The notes beneath the pieces are model-generated. The model worked only from the letters and a program-made list of their open reading frames with translations, made no database searches and was not told the origin of the DNA. From assembly GCF_024496085.1 (NCBI RefSeq), contig NZ_CP101751.1, forward strand, positions 3,844,001-3,908,000: a stretch of DNA of 64,000 nucleotides, written 5' to 3'. Below, one piece after another: positions 37,101 to 45,851 of the stretch. Made by a program: the position numbers and the translations under genes. Numbering within the stretch: the first letter of the stretch is position 1; every line of letters begins with the position of its first letter. Origin of the DNA: Flavobacterium cerinum. GTDB lineage: Bacteria; Bacteroidota; Bacteroidia; Flavobacteriales; Flavobacteriaceae.

Positions 37101-37406
37101 TCAAAAAAGTTTCAGTTTATAAACCGTCGAAGACAATATAAAAACCACCAGACAAAACAAAATCGGAAGCATGGACAATATAATCCACAATGCTTTCGGT
37201 TTTAATTCTGTTGATTTTATCATTTCACGGGTATTGGATACCGAAGCAAATACTGCCATAAACAACAAGGCAAATGCCAGATATTTCATTCCGGTATACA
37301 CCCAGTTATATTGCGGATCCAACTGAAAATCTTTTCCGATAAAAAGAGCCAGAAAACTAGCTACAAGGAGCAATAACAGGTATAATGTATTTTTCTTTAG
37401 TTTCAT
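37101..37406 (-). CDS. Small membrane protein, three helices
   Basis: 101 residues with three hydrophobic helices (about 7-24, 38-58, 74-93). Not recognised. It begins 2 nt after the stop of the TIGR02117 gene on the same strand, so the two are co-transcribed. Confidence 0.7.
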   Translation of the reverse strand: MKLKKNTLYLLLLLVASFLALFIGKDFQLDPQYNWVYTGMKYLAFALLFMAVFASVSNTREMIKSTELKPKALWIILSMLPILFCLVVFILSSTVYKLKLF

Positions 37407-37408
37407 TT

Positions 37409-38098
37409 TTATTTTTTTTCGTAATGATAGAATATTCCTTTGTCATAAACCGTCCACAAACACGCTTTCTGGTGAGCCGATTTTAATGCATTATTTGCCC
37501 AGGTATTACAGGTATAAAACAGATTATACGCTCCTTTAGCTTCATAAAAAGCATCGTTTTCCCCATAGTTGTAACCCGAAATCGACTGTATTTTTCCGGT
37601 TGCATCCCGCGCAAAACTACTGTTTACAAAATCAACCAATTGTCGGTATTCTGCTTTGGAAATCATTATTTTTTTACAATTCTCGCTTTCTTTCAACTTC
37701 TTGTAAAACGTAATATGCATCGCTGATGATCCTAGTCCTGAAACCGCTTTAAATGCCGTACCTGCTGTTAAATCGGACCATTCCGGCGTATGAAGATAAA
37801 ACCCTTTATCTCCCCATCCGAAAGCGATATAATCAGCCTGACTATCTTTGGCCTTAGTCGTTTCAAAACGAATTTCCTTTGTCCAATCGGTAATTTCGTT
37901 TTTTACCGGAACAACAATATCCGTATGTACTCCGTTTGACAAAATATAGATCGGAATTTCCGCTTTCTGCTGTTCGTTATCCGTATTAACCGGAATACGC
38001 GACAGTAACAGTACCATCAACACATAAAACACAAGAAATGCAAATACTCCTAACAGAATTCTGAGTACTATCCGAAGGCTTTTTTTAACGATTATCAT
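37409..38098 (-). CDS. TIGR02117/DUF2459 family protein
   Basis: 229 residues with an N-terminal transmembrane helix (about 9-30) and a periplasmic domain: 'IPIYILSNGVHTDIVVPVKNEITDW', 'YIAFGWGDKGFYLHTPEWSDLTAGTAFKAV', 'YNLFYTCNTWANNALKSA'. The conserved His, Cys and Trp residues of these segments suggest an NlpC/P60-like fold, which is an inference. Function unknown. Confidence 0.88.
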   Translation of the reverse strand: MIIVKKSLRIVLRILLGVFAFLVFYVLMVLLLSRIPVNTDNEQQKAEIPIYILSNGVHTDIVVPVKNEITDWTKEIRFETTKAKDSQADYIAFGWGDKGFYLHTPEWSDLTAGTAFKAVSGLGSSAMHITFYKKLKESENCKKIMISKAEYRQLVDFVNSSFARDATGKIQSISGYNYGENDAFYEAKGAYNLFYTCNTWANNALKSAHQKACLWTVYDKGIFYHYEKK

Positions 38099-38151
38099 CT
38101 GATGCTATAAATTACGTTTTTAAAGATCGCATCAAATTAGAGACCATTTTA

Positions 38152-38679
38152 TCAGAATGCGAATTCCTTTACAATATCTTTTATCTGATTATCCAGCAAA
38201 GTATTCGATATCAAACCTTTATCTACATCAAAATTTTCATAAAATGTAGGCAATGAAAATGTTGCAATGATATTGGCGCCATAACGCGGCAGGTTATTTT
38301 TTGCAATTTCCAACACACTTGCTCCGCCTCTTGCGCCCGGTGATGTCGCCATTAACAGTAACGGTTTTTGCTGAAATACATCTTTATGCTTACGGGAACA
38401 CCAATCGAAAATATTTTTAAATGCCACCGAATAATTACCGTTATTTTCGGCTAACGAAACAACCAGTAACTGCGCACTTTCCAGTTTTTCTAAAAAGTCC
38501 ACAGCCTGCTTAGGATGTCCGATTTCTTTTTCCAGATCTACACTAAAAACAGGCAAAGCATAATCATTCAGATCCAGCACTTCAACATCCGCGTTTTCAA
38601 ATAAACCTGATACGTAAGTTGCTAATTTTTTATTAATGGAGCTATGGCTGTTACTCCCGCCGAAAGCAATAATTTTCAT
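38152..38679 (-). CDS. NADPH-dependent FMN reductase family protein
   Basis: 175 residues, a flavodoxin-like fold. 'IIAFGGSNSHSSINKKLATYV' binds the FMN phosphate, 'LLVVSLAENNGNYSVAFKNIFDWCSR' and 'LLLMATSPGARGGASVLE' are the other typical segments. Probably an NAD(P)H:quinone or azo reductase; the acceptor is unknown. Monocistronic. Confidence 0.92.
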   Translation of the reverse strand: MKIIAFGGSNSHSSINKKLATYVSGLFENADVEVLDLNDYALPVFSVDLEKEIGHPKQAVDFLEKLESAQLLVVSLAENNGNYSVAFKNIFDWCSRKHKDVFQQKPLLLMATSPGARGGASVLEIAKNNLPRYGANIIATFSLPTFYENFDVDKGLISNTLLDNQIKDIVKEFAF

Positions 38680-38735
38680 AGGTTATCTTTTTTGGTACAA
38701 GTGCTAAAATTAGCAATAAAGCCACAGGTCCACAA

Positions 38736-38765
38736 AAAAAGGTGAAGTAAAAACTCCACCTTTTG
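38736..38765 (-). terminator. Terminator after ychF
   Basis: AAAAGGTG/AGT arms and ACT/CACCTTTT around AAAA, with a T tract on the reverse strand. Confidence 0.7.
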
Positions 38766-38787
38766 TATTTTTATCGGTTTTATCAAC

Positions 38788-39882
38788 TTACACGTTAAAA
38801 CGGAAGTGCATTACATCACCGTCTTTTACGATATATTCTTTTCCTTCTACTCTTAATTTACCAGCTTCTTTTACTTTTGATTCCGAACCATAGCTCACAT
38901 AATCATCATAAGCGATAACCTCAGCACGGATAAATCCTTTTTCGAAATCGGTATGAATAACTCCGGCAGCTTTTGGCGCTGTATCTCCGATATTAATTGT
39001 CCAGGCACGTACTTCTTTTACACCGGCTGTAAAATACGTTTGCTGATTTAACAATTTATAAGCTGCACGAATCAATACTGAAGATCCCGGTTCTTTTAAA
39101 CCTAAATCTTCCAGGAACATTTTACGTTCTTCATAGGTTTCCAGTTCCGTAATATCAGCTTCCGTTCCAACTGCCAATACGATTACTTCTGCATTTTCAT
39201 CTTTTACCAGTTCGCGTACCTGATCTACATAAGCATTTCCGGTTGCAGCCGCTCCTTCGTCTACATTACAAACATACAATACCGGTTTAGCAGTGATCAA
39301 TTGAAACCCTTCCATTAAAACTTCCTCATCATTTGTTTGCGGAACAACAGTACGAGCCGATTTCGCAGCTAATAACGCTTCACGGATTCGATTTAACAAA
39401 CCTTCCTCAACCTGCGCTTCTTTATTTCCTGTTTTAGCCGCTTTTTTCACTTTTTCCAGTCTTTTTTCAACTGTTTCAAGATCTTTTAGCTGCAACTCGA
39501 TATCAATCGTTTCTTTATCACGGATCGGGTTTACGCTTCCGTCTACGTGAACAATATTATCATTATCAAAACAACGCAATACATGGATAATCGCATTACA
39601 CTCGCGGATATTCCCTAAAAACTGGTTTCCTAATCCCTCTCCTTTACTAGCTCCTTTTACCAGACCTGCAATGTCCACGATATCAACAGTAGCCGGCTGA
39701 ACACGCTCCGGGTTAACCAGCTCTTCTAATTTTTCCAATCTCGGATCCGGTACATTTACCACCCCAATATTAGGTTCGATCGTACAAAACGGAAAGTTAG
39801 CACTTTGCGCTTTGGCATTTGACAAACAATTGAACAAGGTTGATTTTCCTACATTGGGTAATCCTACAATTCCGGCTTTCAT
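38788..39882 (-). CDS. ychF: Redox-regulated ATPase/GTPase YchF
   Basis: 364 residues, standard length. An Obg-type P-loop: 'AGIVGLPNVGKSTLFNCLSNAKAQSANFPFCTIEPNIG', 'DIAGLVKGASKGEGLGNQFL' (G3), 'NVDEG' (G4 variant giving ATP preference) and a TGS domain at the end ('TAGVKEVRAWTINIGDTAPKAAGVIHTDFEKGFIRAEV'). It binds ribosomes and acts in stress. Its promoter is well formed (see below). Confidence 0.97.
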   Translation of the reverse strand: MKAGIVGLPNVGKSTLFNCLSNAKAQSANFPFCTIEPNIGVVNVPDPRLEKLEELVNPERVQPATVDIVDIAGLVKGASKGEGLGNQFLGNIRECNAIIHVLRCFDNDNIVHVDGSVNPIRDKETIDIELQLKDLETVEKRLEKVKKAAKTGNKEAQVEEGLLNRIREALLAAKSARTVVPQTNDEEVLMEGFQLITAKPVLYVCNVDEGAAATGNAYVDQVRELVKDENAEVIVLAVGTEADITELETYEERKMFLEDLGLKEPGSSVLIRAAYKLLNQQTYFTAGVKEVRAWTINIGDTAPKAAGVIHTDFEKGFIRAEVIAYDDYVSYGSESKVKEAGKLRVEGKEYIVKDGDVMHFRFNV

Positions 39883-39904
39883 AATGTGCGTTTTTAAAAG
39901 TCTG

Positions 39905-39934
39905 CAAATATATTGATTATTAAGTAAAAGTCAA
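39905..39934 (-). promoter_or_regulatory. Full -33/-7 promoter of ychF
   Basis: On the reverse strand TTG, 19 nt, then TATATTTG; the -7 box ends 22 nt before the ATG. This is a textbook Bacteroidota promoter. Confidence 0.75.
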
Positions 39935-40024
39935 CTGTATTCCATCTTAACATTTAGCTATCATTATTTTGAATTTTTATAAAATTTTTAATACAGTTTA
40001 TTTAATTTTCACAACACAATAGCT

Positions 40025-40032
40025 TATATTTG
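40025..40032 (+). promoter_or_regulatory. -7 box for the exported protein gene at 40063
   Basis: TATATTTG, 30 nt before the ATG at 40063; the longer frame start at 40030 lies inside it. Confidence 0.65.
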
Positions 40033-40062
40033 TTAAATAGTAACCTTAAAATAAAAAATATT

Positions 40063-40605
40063 ATGAAAAAATCGATTTTAAGTTTGATATTACTAGCTTT
40101 CTCTGCGTGCTTATACGCTCAGAATACCAATGTGCAATCGGAAGTAAAAACTACGGTTCGTACCGTAAAAGATTCTGACGGTGAACGCAAGATTGTTAAA
40201 ACAGAAGAGCTGGACAAAGTTCAGGATGTTGAATTAAAAGATGCTAATTCTAAATCGCTTAACAAAGAAATGCAATTAGGCCCTACTCAGGTAATGTCTA
40301 AAGTTCAGGTTACTGTAGACGGAGTTACCCGTTATGTAGATGTAGACCGTTCTGCTTATTACACTTACAACGGCCAAAGATATCAGGTAATGCTTGACAA
40401 AGTTGGTTACACTATTATGAACCCCGACACTAAAAAACAATTGGGTATTTTAAGAGAAACTTCCATGACGAATCATTATATCCTAAAAGCAAAAAATAAA
40501 ATTTCTGCGGGTTATTTTGACGGAAACGGCAACCTGATTATGGAAACATACGATCCGAAAACTGACACAATGATTATTGAAAAAGCCTCAATTATTCGGA
40601 ATTAA
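40063..40605 (+). CDS. Hypothetical exported protein
   Basis: 180 residues from the ATG at 40063 (signal peptide MKKSILSLILLAFSACLYAQ, cleaved after Gln-20 or thereabouts). Lys-rich first part ('VKTTVRTVKDSDGERKIVKTEEL'), then 'MSKVQVTVDGVTRYVDVDRSAYYTYNGQRYQVMLDKVGYTIMNPDT' and a beta-rich end. Not recognised by family. Secreted or periplasmic. A perfect palindromic terminator follows. Confidence 0.8.
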   Translation: MKKSILSLILLAFSACLYAQNTNVQSEVKTTVRTVKDSDGERKIVKTEELDKVQDVELKDANSKSLNKEMQLGPTQVMSKVQVTVDGVTRYVDVDRSAYYTYNGQRYQVMLDKVGYTIMNPDTKKQLGILRETSMTNHYILKAKNKISAGYFDGNGNLIMETYDPKTDTMIIEKASIIRN

Positions 40606-40613
40606 TAACACTC

Positions 40614-40657
40614 AAAAAAAGCAAAACCCCTGGAATTCCAGGGGTTTTGCTTTTTTT
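40614..40657. terminator. 44-bp perfect palindrome, bidirectional terminator
   Basis: A7 GCAAAACCCCTGGAA and its exact complement with no unpaired base, flanked by A and T runs. It ends at the stop codon of the convergent ferredoxin gene. Confidence 0.9.
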
Positions 40658-41007
40658 TATTCGTTATGCAGAAACGACTGTCGTTGTAAAAGCAATTCTT
40701 CGCTTTCCACATGATTATCGTCCGGCACACAACAGTCAACCGGGCAAACAGCTGCACACTGTGGCTCTTCGTGAAATCCTTTACACTCCGTACACTTTCC
40801 GGGAACGATATAATAAATATCATCTGAAATCGGAGTTTGTGCGGCATCCGCATCCATTTCCGTTCCGTCCGGAAGCACAATAGTACCGGTTAATTTTGTT
40901 CCGTCTTTATAGCGCCAATCATCGGCTCCTTCATAGATAGCCGTATTCGGGCATTCCGGTTCGCAGGCTCCGCAATTGATACATTCGTCTGTTATAATGA
41001 TTGCCAT
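40657..41007 (-). CDS. Two-cluster 4Fe-4S ferredoxin
   Basis: 116 residues. First cluster motif '[12 protein letters not shown]' (residues 9-20), second '[21 protein letters not shown]' (about 78-98) with a longer spacing between Cys 2 and 3, the YfhL-like type. A low-potential electron carrier. It is divergent from the acyl-CoA reductase gene with overlapping promoters, a pairing that recurs in Bacteroidota; whether it feeds electrons to that enzyme is unproven. Confidence 0.93.
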   Translation of the reverse strand: MAIIITDECINCGACEPECPNTAIYEGADDWRYKDGTKLTGTIVLPDGTEMDADAAQTPISDDIYYIVPGKCTECKGFHEEPQCAAVCPVDCCVPDDNHVESEELLLQRQSFLHNE

Positions 41008-41019
41008 AGCTAATTTTAT

Positions 41020-41027
41020 TATTTTTG
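41020..41027 (+). promoter_or_regulatory. -7 box for the acyl-CoA reductase gene
   Basis: TATTTTTG, 40 nt before the ATG at 41068; only 2 nt from the divergent ferredoxin -7 box. Confidence 0.55.
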
Positions 41028-41029
41028 TA

Positions 41030-41037
41030 CAAAATTA
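41030..41037 (-). promoter_or_regulatory. -7 box for the ferredoxin gene
   Basis: TAATTTTG on the reverse strand, 22 nt before the ATG at 41007; back to back with the box on the other strand. Confidence 0.55.
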
Positions 41038-41067
41038 CAATCAAAACCATTCATAAACAAATTACAC

Positions 41068-42126
41068 ATGCGACAAAGCGATAAAAAAGCAAGTTTTATT
41101 GAATTAGGAAAGTTTTTAAGCCAGTTTTCCGAAAAAGGGAATCACCTGAATCCGGAGGTAAAAAACAACGACCGGTTCTTTGATAATTTTGTATCCCTGA
41201 TCGAATTGTCTCAATCTCACAATGGATGGTTTACCCCGGAACAGGTTTATTTTTCCGTACAATCCTGGGCAGAAGCACTAACCGAAAGCAATCTCGATCA
41301 ATGGTTATCCCGATATGATTTCACCAATATTACTTCTAAAACCGTTGGGCTAATTCTGGCCGGAAACATTCCGTTGGTCGGTTTTCACGATTTTTTATCG
41401 GTACTGATCTCCGGTCATAAAGTGTTGGTTAAAACCTCTTCCAACGATCAGAAATTATTACCGTTTTTAGCAGAATACCTGATTTCCGTTACTCCGGAAA
41501 TCGCATCCTACATCACTTTCACCGATGGTAAACTTGAAAATTTTGATGCCGTAATCGCTACCGGAAGCAACAATACAGCCCGTTACTTTGAATATTATTT
41601 CAAGGATAAACCGAGTATCATCCGTAAAAACAGAAATTCCGTGGCCGTACTTAACGGTAAAGAAACCAAAGAAGATCTGGTTAATTTAGGCGAAGATATT
41701 TTCCGCTATTTTGGTTTAGGGTGCCGAAATGTTTCAAAATTATTCCTTCCGAAAGACTATGATTTTAAATTGTTTTTCGAAGCGATGTACGAATATGGCG
41801 ACATCATTCATTATGAAAAATACGCCAACAACTACGATTATAATAAAGCCGTGTTCCTGATGAGTCGATTTGAATTACTCGACAATGAATTTATGACACT
41901 TAAAGAAGATACGAGTTATGCATCTCCTATTTCATCAGTTTTCTACGAATATTACGATTCGGCCGACACTCTGAAAACCCGTCTGGAAGCCGACAAAGAC
42001 CAATTACAATGTATTGTTTCAAATGCTGTAATCACCGACAGTATTCCGTTCGGAAAAACACAACATCCGGAGCTTTGGGATTATGCTGACAACGTGGATA
42101 CACTGGATTTTCTGATAAAAATCTAA
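41068..42126 (+). CDS. Acyl-CoA reductase (LuxC-like)
   Basis: 352 residues. Aldehyde dehydrogenase-type fold of the LuxC family: 'VGLILAGNIPLVGFHDFLSVLISGHKVLVKTSSND' forms the nucleotide-binding region, 'VIATGSNNTARYFEYYFKDKPSIIRKNRNSVAVLNG' follows, and 'FGLGCRNVSKLFLP' holds the catalytic Cys near residue 214. Expected to make aldehydes from acyl-CoA with NAD(P)H; the substrate in Flavobacterium is unknown and no lux genes are near. It comes before the serine block. Confidence 0.9.
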   Translation: MRQSDKKASFIELGKFLSQFSEKGNHLNPEVKNNDRFFDNFVSLIELSQSHNGWFTPEQVYFSVQSWAEALTESNLDQWLSRYDFTNITSKTVGLILAGNIPLVGFHDFLSVLISGHKVLVKTSSNDQKLLPFLAEYLISVTPEIASYITFTDGKLENFDAVIATGSNNTARYFEYYFKDKPSIIRKNRNSVAVLNGKETKEDLVNLGEDIFRYFGLGCRNVSKLFLPKDYDFKLFFEAMYEYGDIIHYEKYANNYDYNKAVFLMSRFELLDNEFMTLKEDTSYASPISSVFYEYYDSADTLKTRLEADKDQLQCIVSNAVITDSIPFGKTQHPELWDYADNVDTLDFLIKI

Positions 42127-42193
42127 CTTATTGCATTTCTTTTGTGATTAAGAGCATTTTTTTTAAGAAATTTACATACTTAAACACACTACA

Positions 42194-42595
42194 ATGCAAC
42201 TAGAACACAAAAACAATGTTAGTCCTGTTTTAAAAGACGGGATTAAAAACTACCTCATTGATATCGACGGTACAATTACCGATGATATTCCAAATGAAGA
42301 ACCGGAAAGAATGGAAACCTGTCTTCCTTTCCCCGATGCGCTCGAAACTATTAACAAATGGTATGACGAAGGCCATATAATTTGTTTTTTTACTTCGAGA
42401 ACCGAGATACATCGGGATGTTACCGAGCGATGGCTCCAAAAACACGGTTTCAAATATCACAGTATCCTGATGGGTAAACCGCGCGGTGGTAATTACCATT
42501 GGATCGACAATCATTTAGTTAAGGCAACTCGCTACAACGGTAAATTTACCGACCTTGTAGAAAAAGAAGTTGTAATTCAGGTTTTCAAAGATTAA
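42194..42595 (+). CDS. Small HAD-like phosphatase-fold protein upstream of serC
   Basis: 133 residues with HAD-type motifs: 'YLIDIDGTITDD' (motif I, DxDGT), 'FFTSRTEIHRDVTERWLQKHG' (motif II region), 'GKPRGG' (Lys motif III) and 'HWIDNHLVKA' (motif IV-like). No cap domain. Flavobacterial relatives are often called phosphoheptose isomerase, which the motifs do not support. It starts 67 nt after the reductase gene and ends 7 nt before serC, so it may act in serine metabolism. Substrate unknown. Confidence 0.75.
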   Translation: MQLEHKNNVSPVLKDGIKNYLIDIDGTITDDIPNEEPERMETCLPFPDALETINKWYDEGHIICFFTSRTEIHRDVTERWLQKHGFKYHSILMGKPRGGNYHWIDNHLVKATRYNGKFTDLVEKEVVIQVFKD

Positions 42596-42602
42596 TTCCA
42601 AA

Positions 42603-43673
42603 ATGAAAAAACACAATTTTAGCGCAGGTCCCTGCATATTACCTCAAGAAGTATTTCAAAAAGCCTCAGCAGCCATTTTAAATTTTAACGATACCGGTTT
42701 ATCAATACTGGAAATCTCCCATCGCAGTAAAGAATTTGTTGCAGTTATGGAAGAAGCCCGTGCACTAGCCTTAGAACTTCTCGGACTCACCGGGAAAGGT
42801 TATCATGCCCTGTTTTTACAAGGCGGTGCCAGTATGGAATTCCTTCGTGTTCCTTATAACCTGATGAAAGTCGATGGAAAAGCGGCTTATCTTGATACCG
42901 GAACCTGGGCATCCGGAGCGATTAAAGAAGCAAAAGCTTTCGGAGAAACCGTAGTTGTCGCTTCTTCCAAAGCAGATAATTATACGTATATCCCTAAAGC
43001 ATTCGAGATTCCGACTGATGCGAATTATTTTCACTGTACGAGTAATAACACGATTTACGGAACACAAATGAATCAGTTCCCGGAAACCAATATTCCGATC
43101 GTTTGCGATATGAGTTCCGATATTTTTTCCCGATCTCTGGATTTTTCAAAATTTGATCTGATTTATGCAGGAGCTCAGAAAAACATGGGGCCGGCCGGAA
43201 CAACACTGGTGGTAATCAAAGAAGGTTTACTAAATCAGACCGGAAGATCGATTCCTAATATACTGAATTATCAGCAGCATATCGATAAAGAAAGCATGTA
43301 TAACACGCCTCCGGTTTTTGCGGTTTACACTTCTTTATTAACCTTACAATGGCTTAAAAATCTTGGCGGAATCACCGCTATCGAAAAAAACAACGAGGCC
43401 AAGGCCGCACTTTTATATAACGAGGTTGACCGCAACCCGTTGTTTAAAGGAACTGCAGCAAAAGAAGATCGTTCCAAAATGAATGCAACTTTTCTACTGG
43501 AAAATGAAGCGCATAAAACTCTTTTCGATAATTTATGGAAAGAAGCCGGAGTATCCGGTCTTAACGGACATCGTTCTGTTGGCGGTTACAGAGCTTCGAT
43601 GTACAATGCACTACCATTGGAAAGCGTAGAGGTTTTGGTTAAAGCCATGCGGGAATTAGAAAGAATCGCTTAA
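42603..43673 (+). CDS. serC: 3-phosphoserine/phosphohydroxythreonine aminotransferase
   Basis: 356 residues, standard. PLP class V fold: 'HNFSAGPCILPQEV', 'LFLQGGASMEFLRVPYNL', 'CDMSSDIFSR', Schiff-base Lys in 'IYAGAQKNMGPAG' at about residue 195, and 'GHRSVGGYRASMYNALPLESV' at the end. It makes phosphoserine from phosphohydroxypyruvate and glutamate. Next to serA (8 nt), as usual for this pathway. Confidence 0.97.
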   Translation: MKKHNFSAGPCILPQEVFQKASAAILNFNDTGLSILEISHRSKEFVAVMEEARALALELLGLTGKGYHALFLQGGASMEFLRVPYNLMKVDGKAAYLDTGTWASGAIKEAKAFGETVVVASSKADNYTYIPKAFEIPTDANYFHCTSNNTIYGTQMNQFPETNIPIVCDMSSDIFSRSLDFSKFDLIYAGAQKNMGPAGTTLVVIKEGLLNQTGRSIPNILNYQQHIDKESMYNTPPVFAVYTSLLTLQWLKNLGGITAIEKNNEAKAALLYNEVDRNPLFKGTAAKEDRSKMNATFLLENEAHKTLFDNLWKEAGVSGLNGHRSVGGYRASMYNALPLESVEVLVKAMRELERIA

Positions 43674-43681
43674 TTAATTTA

Positions 43682-44653
43682 ATGACACACACTATGAAAG
43701 TATTAGCCAATGACGGCTTATCTCAAAGCGGTATTAAAGCTTTGGAACAAGGCGGTTTTGAAGTAATCACAACAAAAGTAGCCCAGGAACAGGTTGCTAA
43801 TTATATCAACAAACATCAAATCGACGTATTATTAGTACGCAGTGCTACTAAAGTACGTCAGGACATTATCGATAATTGTCCGACATTAAAAGTAATCGGT
43901 CGTGGCGGTGTAGGAATGGACAACATCGACGTCGCTTATGCCCGCGAAAAAGGATTGCATGTTATCAATACGCCGGCTTCATCATCCGAATCAGTAGCCG
44001 AACTTGTTTTTGCTCACTTATTTTCCGGAGCGCGATTCCTACATGATTCCAACAGAAACATGCCTTTAGATGGCGATACTCAGTTTAACAACCTGAAAAA
44101 AGCCTATTCCAACGGAATTGAATTGCGAGGAAAAACAATCGGAATTATCGGTTTCGGACGTATTGGCCGTGAAGTGGCTCGTATGGCTTTGGGATTAGGA
44201 ATGAAAGTGATTGCCACCGATAAATATGTAGACGAAGCAACTATTAAAGTGGATTTTTATAACGGTCAGTTTATTAATGTTGCGATTGAAACCGAACCGA
44301 TTGAAGACGTACTTCGCCATTCCGATTTTATCAGCTTACATGTTCCGGCTCAGGATGATTATATCATTGGTAAAGCCGAATTTGATTTGATGAAACAGGA
44401 TGTCGGTATTATCAATTGTGCCCGTGGCGGTGTAATTGACGAAGTAGCCTTAATCGATGCTTTAGATGAAGAAAAAGTATTGTTTGCCGGACTGGATGTT
44501 TTTGAAGAAGAACCGACACCTGCTATTCAGGTTTTAATGAATCCGAAAGTTTCCCTTACACCTCATATCGGTGCAGCCACATTAGAGGCTCAGGAACGAA
44601 TCGGAACAGAGTTGGCAGAACAAATTATCAGTTTATTAAAAACCAATGCATAA
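43682..44653 (+). CDS. serA: D-3-phosphoglycerate dehydrogenase
   Basis: 323 residues, short form with no ACT domain. NAD-binding fold 'GKTIGIIGFGRIGREVARMALGLGMKVIATDKY', catalytic Arg in 'NCARGGVID', Glu in 'GLDVFEEEPTP', His in 'SLTPHIGA'. It makes phosphohydroxypyruvate from 3-phosphoglycerate, the substrate of SerC. The lack of an ACT domain suggests no serine feedback through that domain. The first ATG gives MTHTMKVLAN; the second ATG (43694) is equally likely. Confidence 0.93.
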   Translation: MTHTMKVLANDGLSQSGIKALEQGGFEVITTKVAQEQVANYINKHQIDVLLVRSATKVRQDIIDNCPTLKVIGRGGVGMDNIDVAYAREKGLHVINTPASSSESVAELVFAHLFSGARFLHDSNRNMPLDGDTQFNNLKKAYSNGIELRGKTIGIIGFGRIGREVARMALGLGMKVIATDKYVDEATIKVDFYNGQFINVAIETEPIEDVLRHSDFISLHVPAQDDYIIGKAEFDLMKQDVGIINCARGGVIDEVALIDALDEEKVLFAGLDVFEEEPTPAIQVLMNPKVSLTPHIGAATLEAQERIGTELAEQIISLLKTNA

Positions 44654-44675
44654 TAATAGCAATCGTTTTTTTGCT

Positions 44676-44683
44676 TACATTTG
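44676..44683 (+). promoter_or_regulatory. -7 box for the DUF937 gene
   Basis: TACATTTG, 24 nt before the ATG at 44708; the longer frame begins at a TTG inside it. Confidence 0.65.
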
Positions 44684-44707
44684 ATAACCAACTCTAAATC
44701 AAACACT

Positions 44708-45265
44708 ATGCTCGAGCAATTAACGCAATTAGTACAGCAATACGGTGGTGAGGCCATTGTGAAAAACGAGGCTATCCCGAACGAATTAAATCAGGAGGTC
44801 GTGCAACAGGCCGGGAGTTCAATCCTGACCGGATTACAGAAAATCGCATCCGAAGGAAATATTGATCAGTTAGCCGGTTTATTTCAGGGTGACAATGCAG
44901 CTACGGGATCCAATCCTGTTGTACAAAAATTATCCGAGCAGCTAACAGGTGATTTGGGACAAAAATTCGGATTAAGCACGGAAACAGCATCCGGTGTAGC
45001 AGGAAGTTTAATTCCTAATGTACTGGGATCACTGATCAACAAAGCAAAAGATCCGAACCAACCCGGTTTTAACATTTCCGATATTGTTTCGGCTATTTCA
45101 GGAGGAAACGGAAGTTCCGGATTAATGGATGCTATTTCAAAATACGGAGGACAATTCGGACTGGATCAGAACAATGACGGCAAAGTGGATATGAGCGATG
45201 CTATGGCCGCTGTTTCTAAAAAAGGAGGCATCGGCGGATTGTTTGGTCGCTTGTTCGGCAAGTAA
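44708..45265 (+). CDS. DUF937 protein with an EF-hand-like loop
   Basis: 185 residues from the ATG at 44708. Helical DUF937/YidB-like repeats ('LTQLVQQYGGEAIVKNEAIPNELNQEVVQQAGSSIL', 'SGVAGSLIPNVLGSLINKA') followed by 'GLDQNNDGKVDMSDAMAAV', a DxNxDGxxxxxD calcium-binding loop at about residues 156-168, and a Gly-rich end. Function unknown. Confidence 0.85.
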   Translation: MLEQLTQLVQQYGGEAIVKNEAIPNELNQEVVQQAGSSILTGLQKIASEGNIDQLAGLFQGDNAATGSNPVVQKLSEQLTGDLGQKFGLSTETASGVAGSLIPNVLGSLINKAKDPNQPGFNISDIVSAISGGNGSSGLMDAISKYGGQFGLDQNNDGKVDMSDAMAAVSKKGGIGGLFGRLFGK

Positions 45266-45290
45266 GCAGAATAGCAAAAATCAGATAGAA

Positions 45291-45316
45291 AAGCCGGGTA
45301 TTATACCCGGCTTTTT
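45291..45316 (+). terminator. Terminator after the DUF937 gene
   Basis: AAGCCGGGTA and TACCCGGCTT arms with a very short AT loop, then a T run. Confidence 0.85.
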
Positions 45317-45373
45317 CATTAAAAACAACAGCCATATGGCTCATTTTTAGTATCTTTATACGAAAATAACCCT

Positions 45374-45820
45374 ATGAAAAAGCTGTTTTACTTCGGAATT
45401 ATTTTTTGCCTGATACTGGTTTGGAGTTGTACCACTCCCAAATCAGTTACTACAACCGACAAAAATGAAAGTGCATTGGCAGCTTCAGCTAATGATACTA
45501 TTCGAATTGCCAACGATGAACTGGAATATGAAATCATTATTATTGATCCCGGTTTTAATTCCTGGTTAATCGGAAGAGCCAAACCCAGAGGTTTTTACGA
45601 TCAGAAATATCTGGAAGCCCGGAATATTCAATGGGTCACCCAATGGAATACGCACGTGGTTAGTCAGCGACCCGGCGGTGAAAATTTATTCACCATGATG
45701 ATCGATTATAATGCTACTACAGATTATGGTTATGAAGTCAATTATATGCTCTATAATTATTTAGTCTATTTCCAATTAAAAAACAATATTCGCCTCGGAG
45801 GCTTTGCTCCGCGACCATAA
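45374..45820 (+). CDS. DUF6146-like lipoprotein
   Basis: 148 residues. Lipoprotein signal MKKLFYFGIIFCLILVWSCTTPK with Cys 19. The mature part 'DELEYEIIIIDPGFNSWLIGRAKPRGFYDQKYLEARNIQWVTQWN' is highly conserved in flavobacteria (DUF6146). Function unknown. The small membrane gene follows with its own promoter. Confidence 0.8.
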   Translation: MKKLFYFGIIFCLILVWSCTTPKSVTTTDKNESALAASANDTIRIANDELEYEIIIIDPGFNSWLIGRAKPRGFYDQKYLEARNIQWVTQWNTHVVSQRPGGENLFTMMIDYNATTDYGYEVNYMLYNYLVYFQLKNNIRLGGFAPRP

Positions 45821-45826
45821 AAGTTG

Positions 45827-45834
45827 TATTTTTG
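45827..45834 (+). promoter_or_regulatory. -7 box for the DUF6787-like gene
   Basis: TATTTTTG, 17 nt before the ATG at 45852; this decides the start against the longer frame that begins at 45804. Confidence 0.6.
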
Positions 45835-45851
45835 AGCCTATTTCAAAAGCA

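Noticed and set aside
42194..42595. Phosphoheptose isomerase label
   Set aside because: No SIS-domain motif; HAD motifs are present instead.
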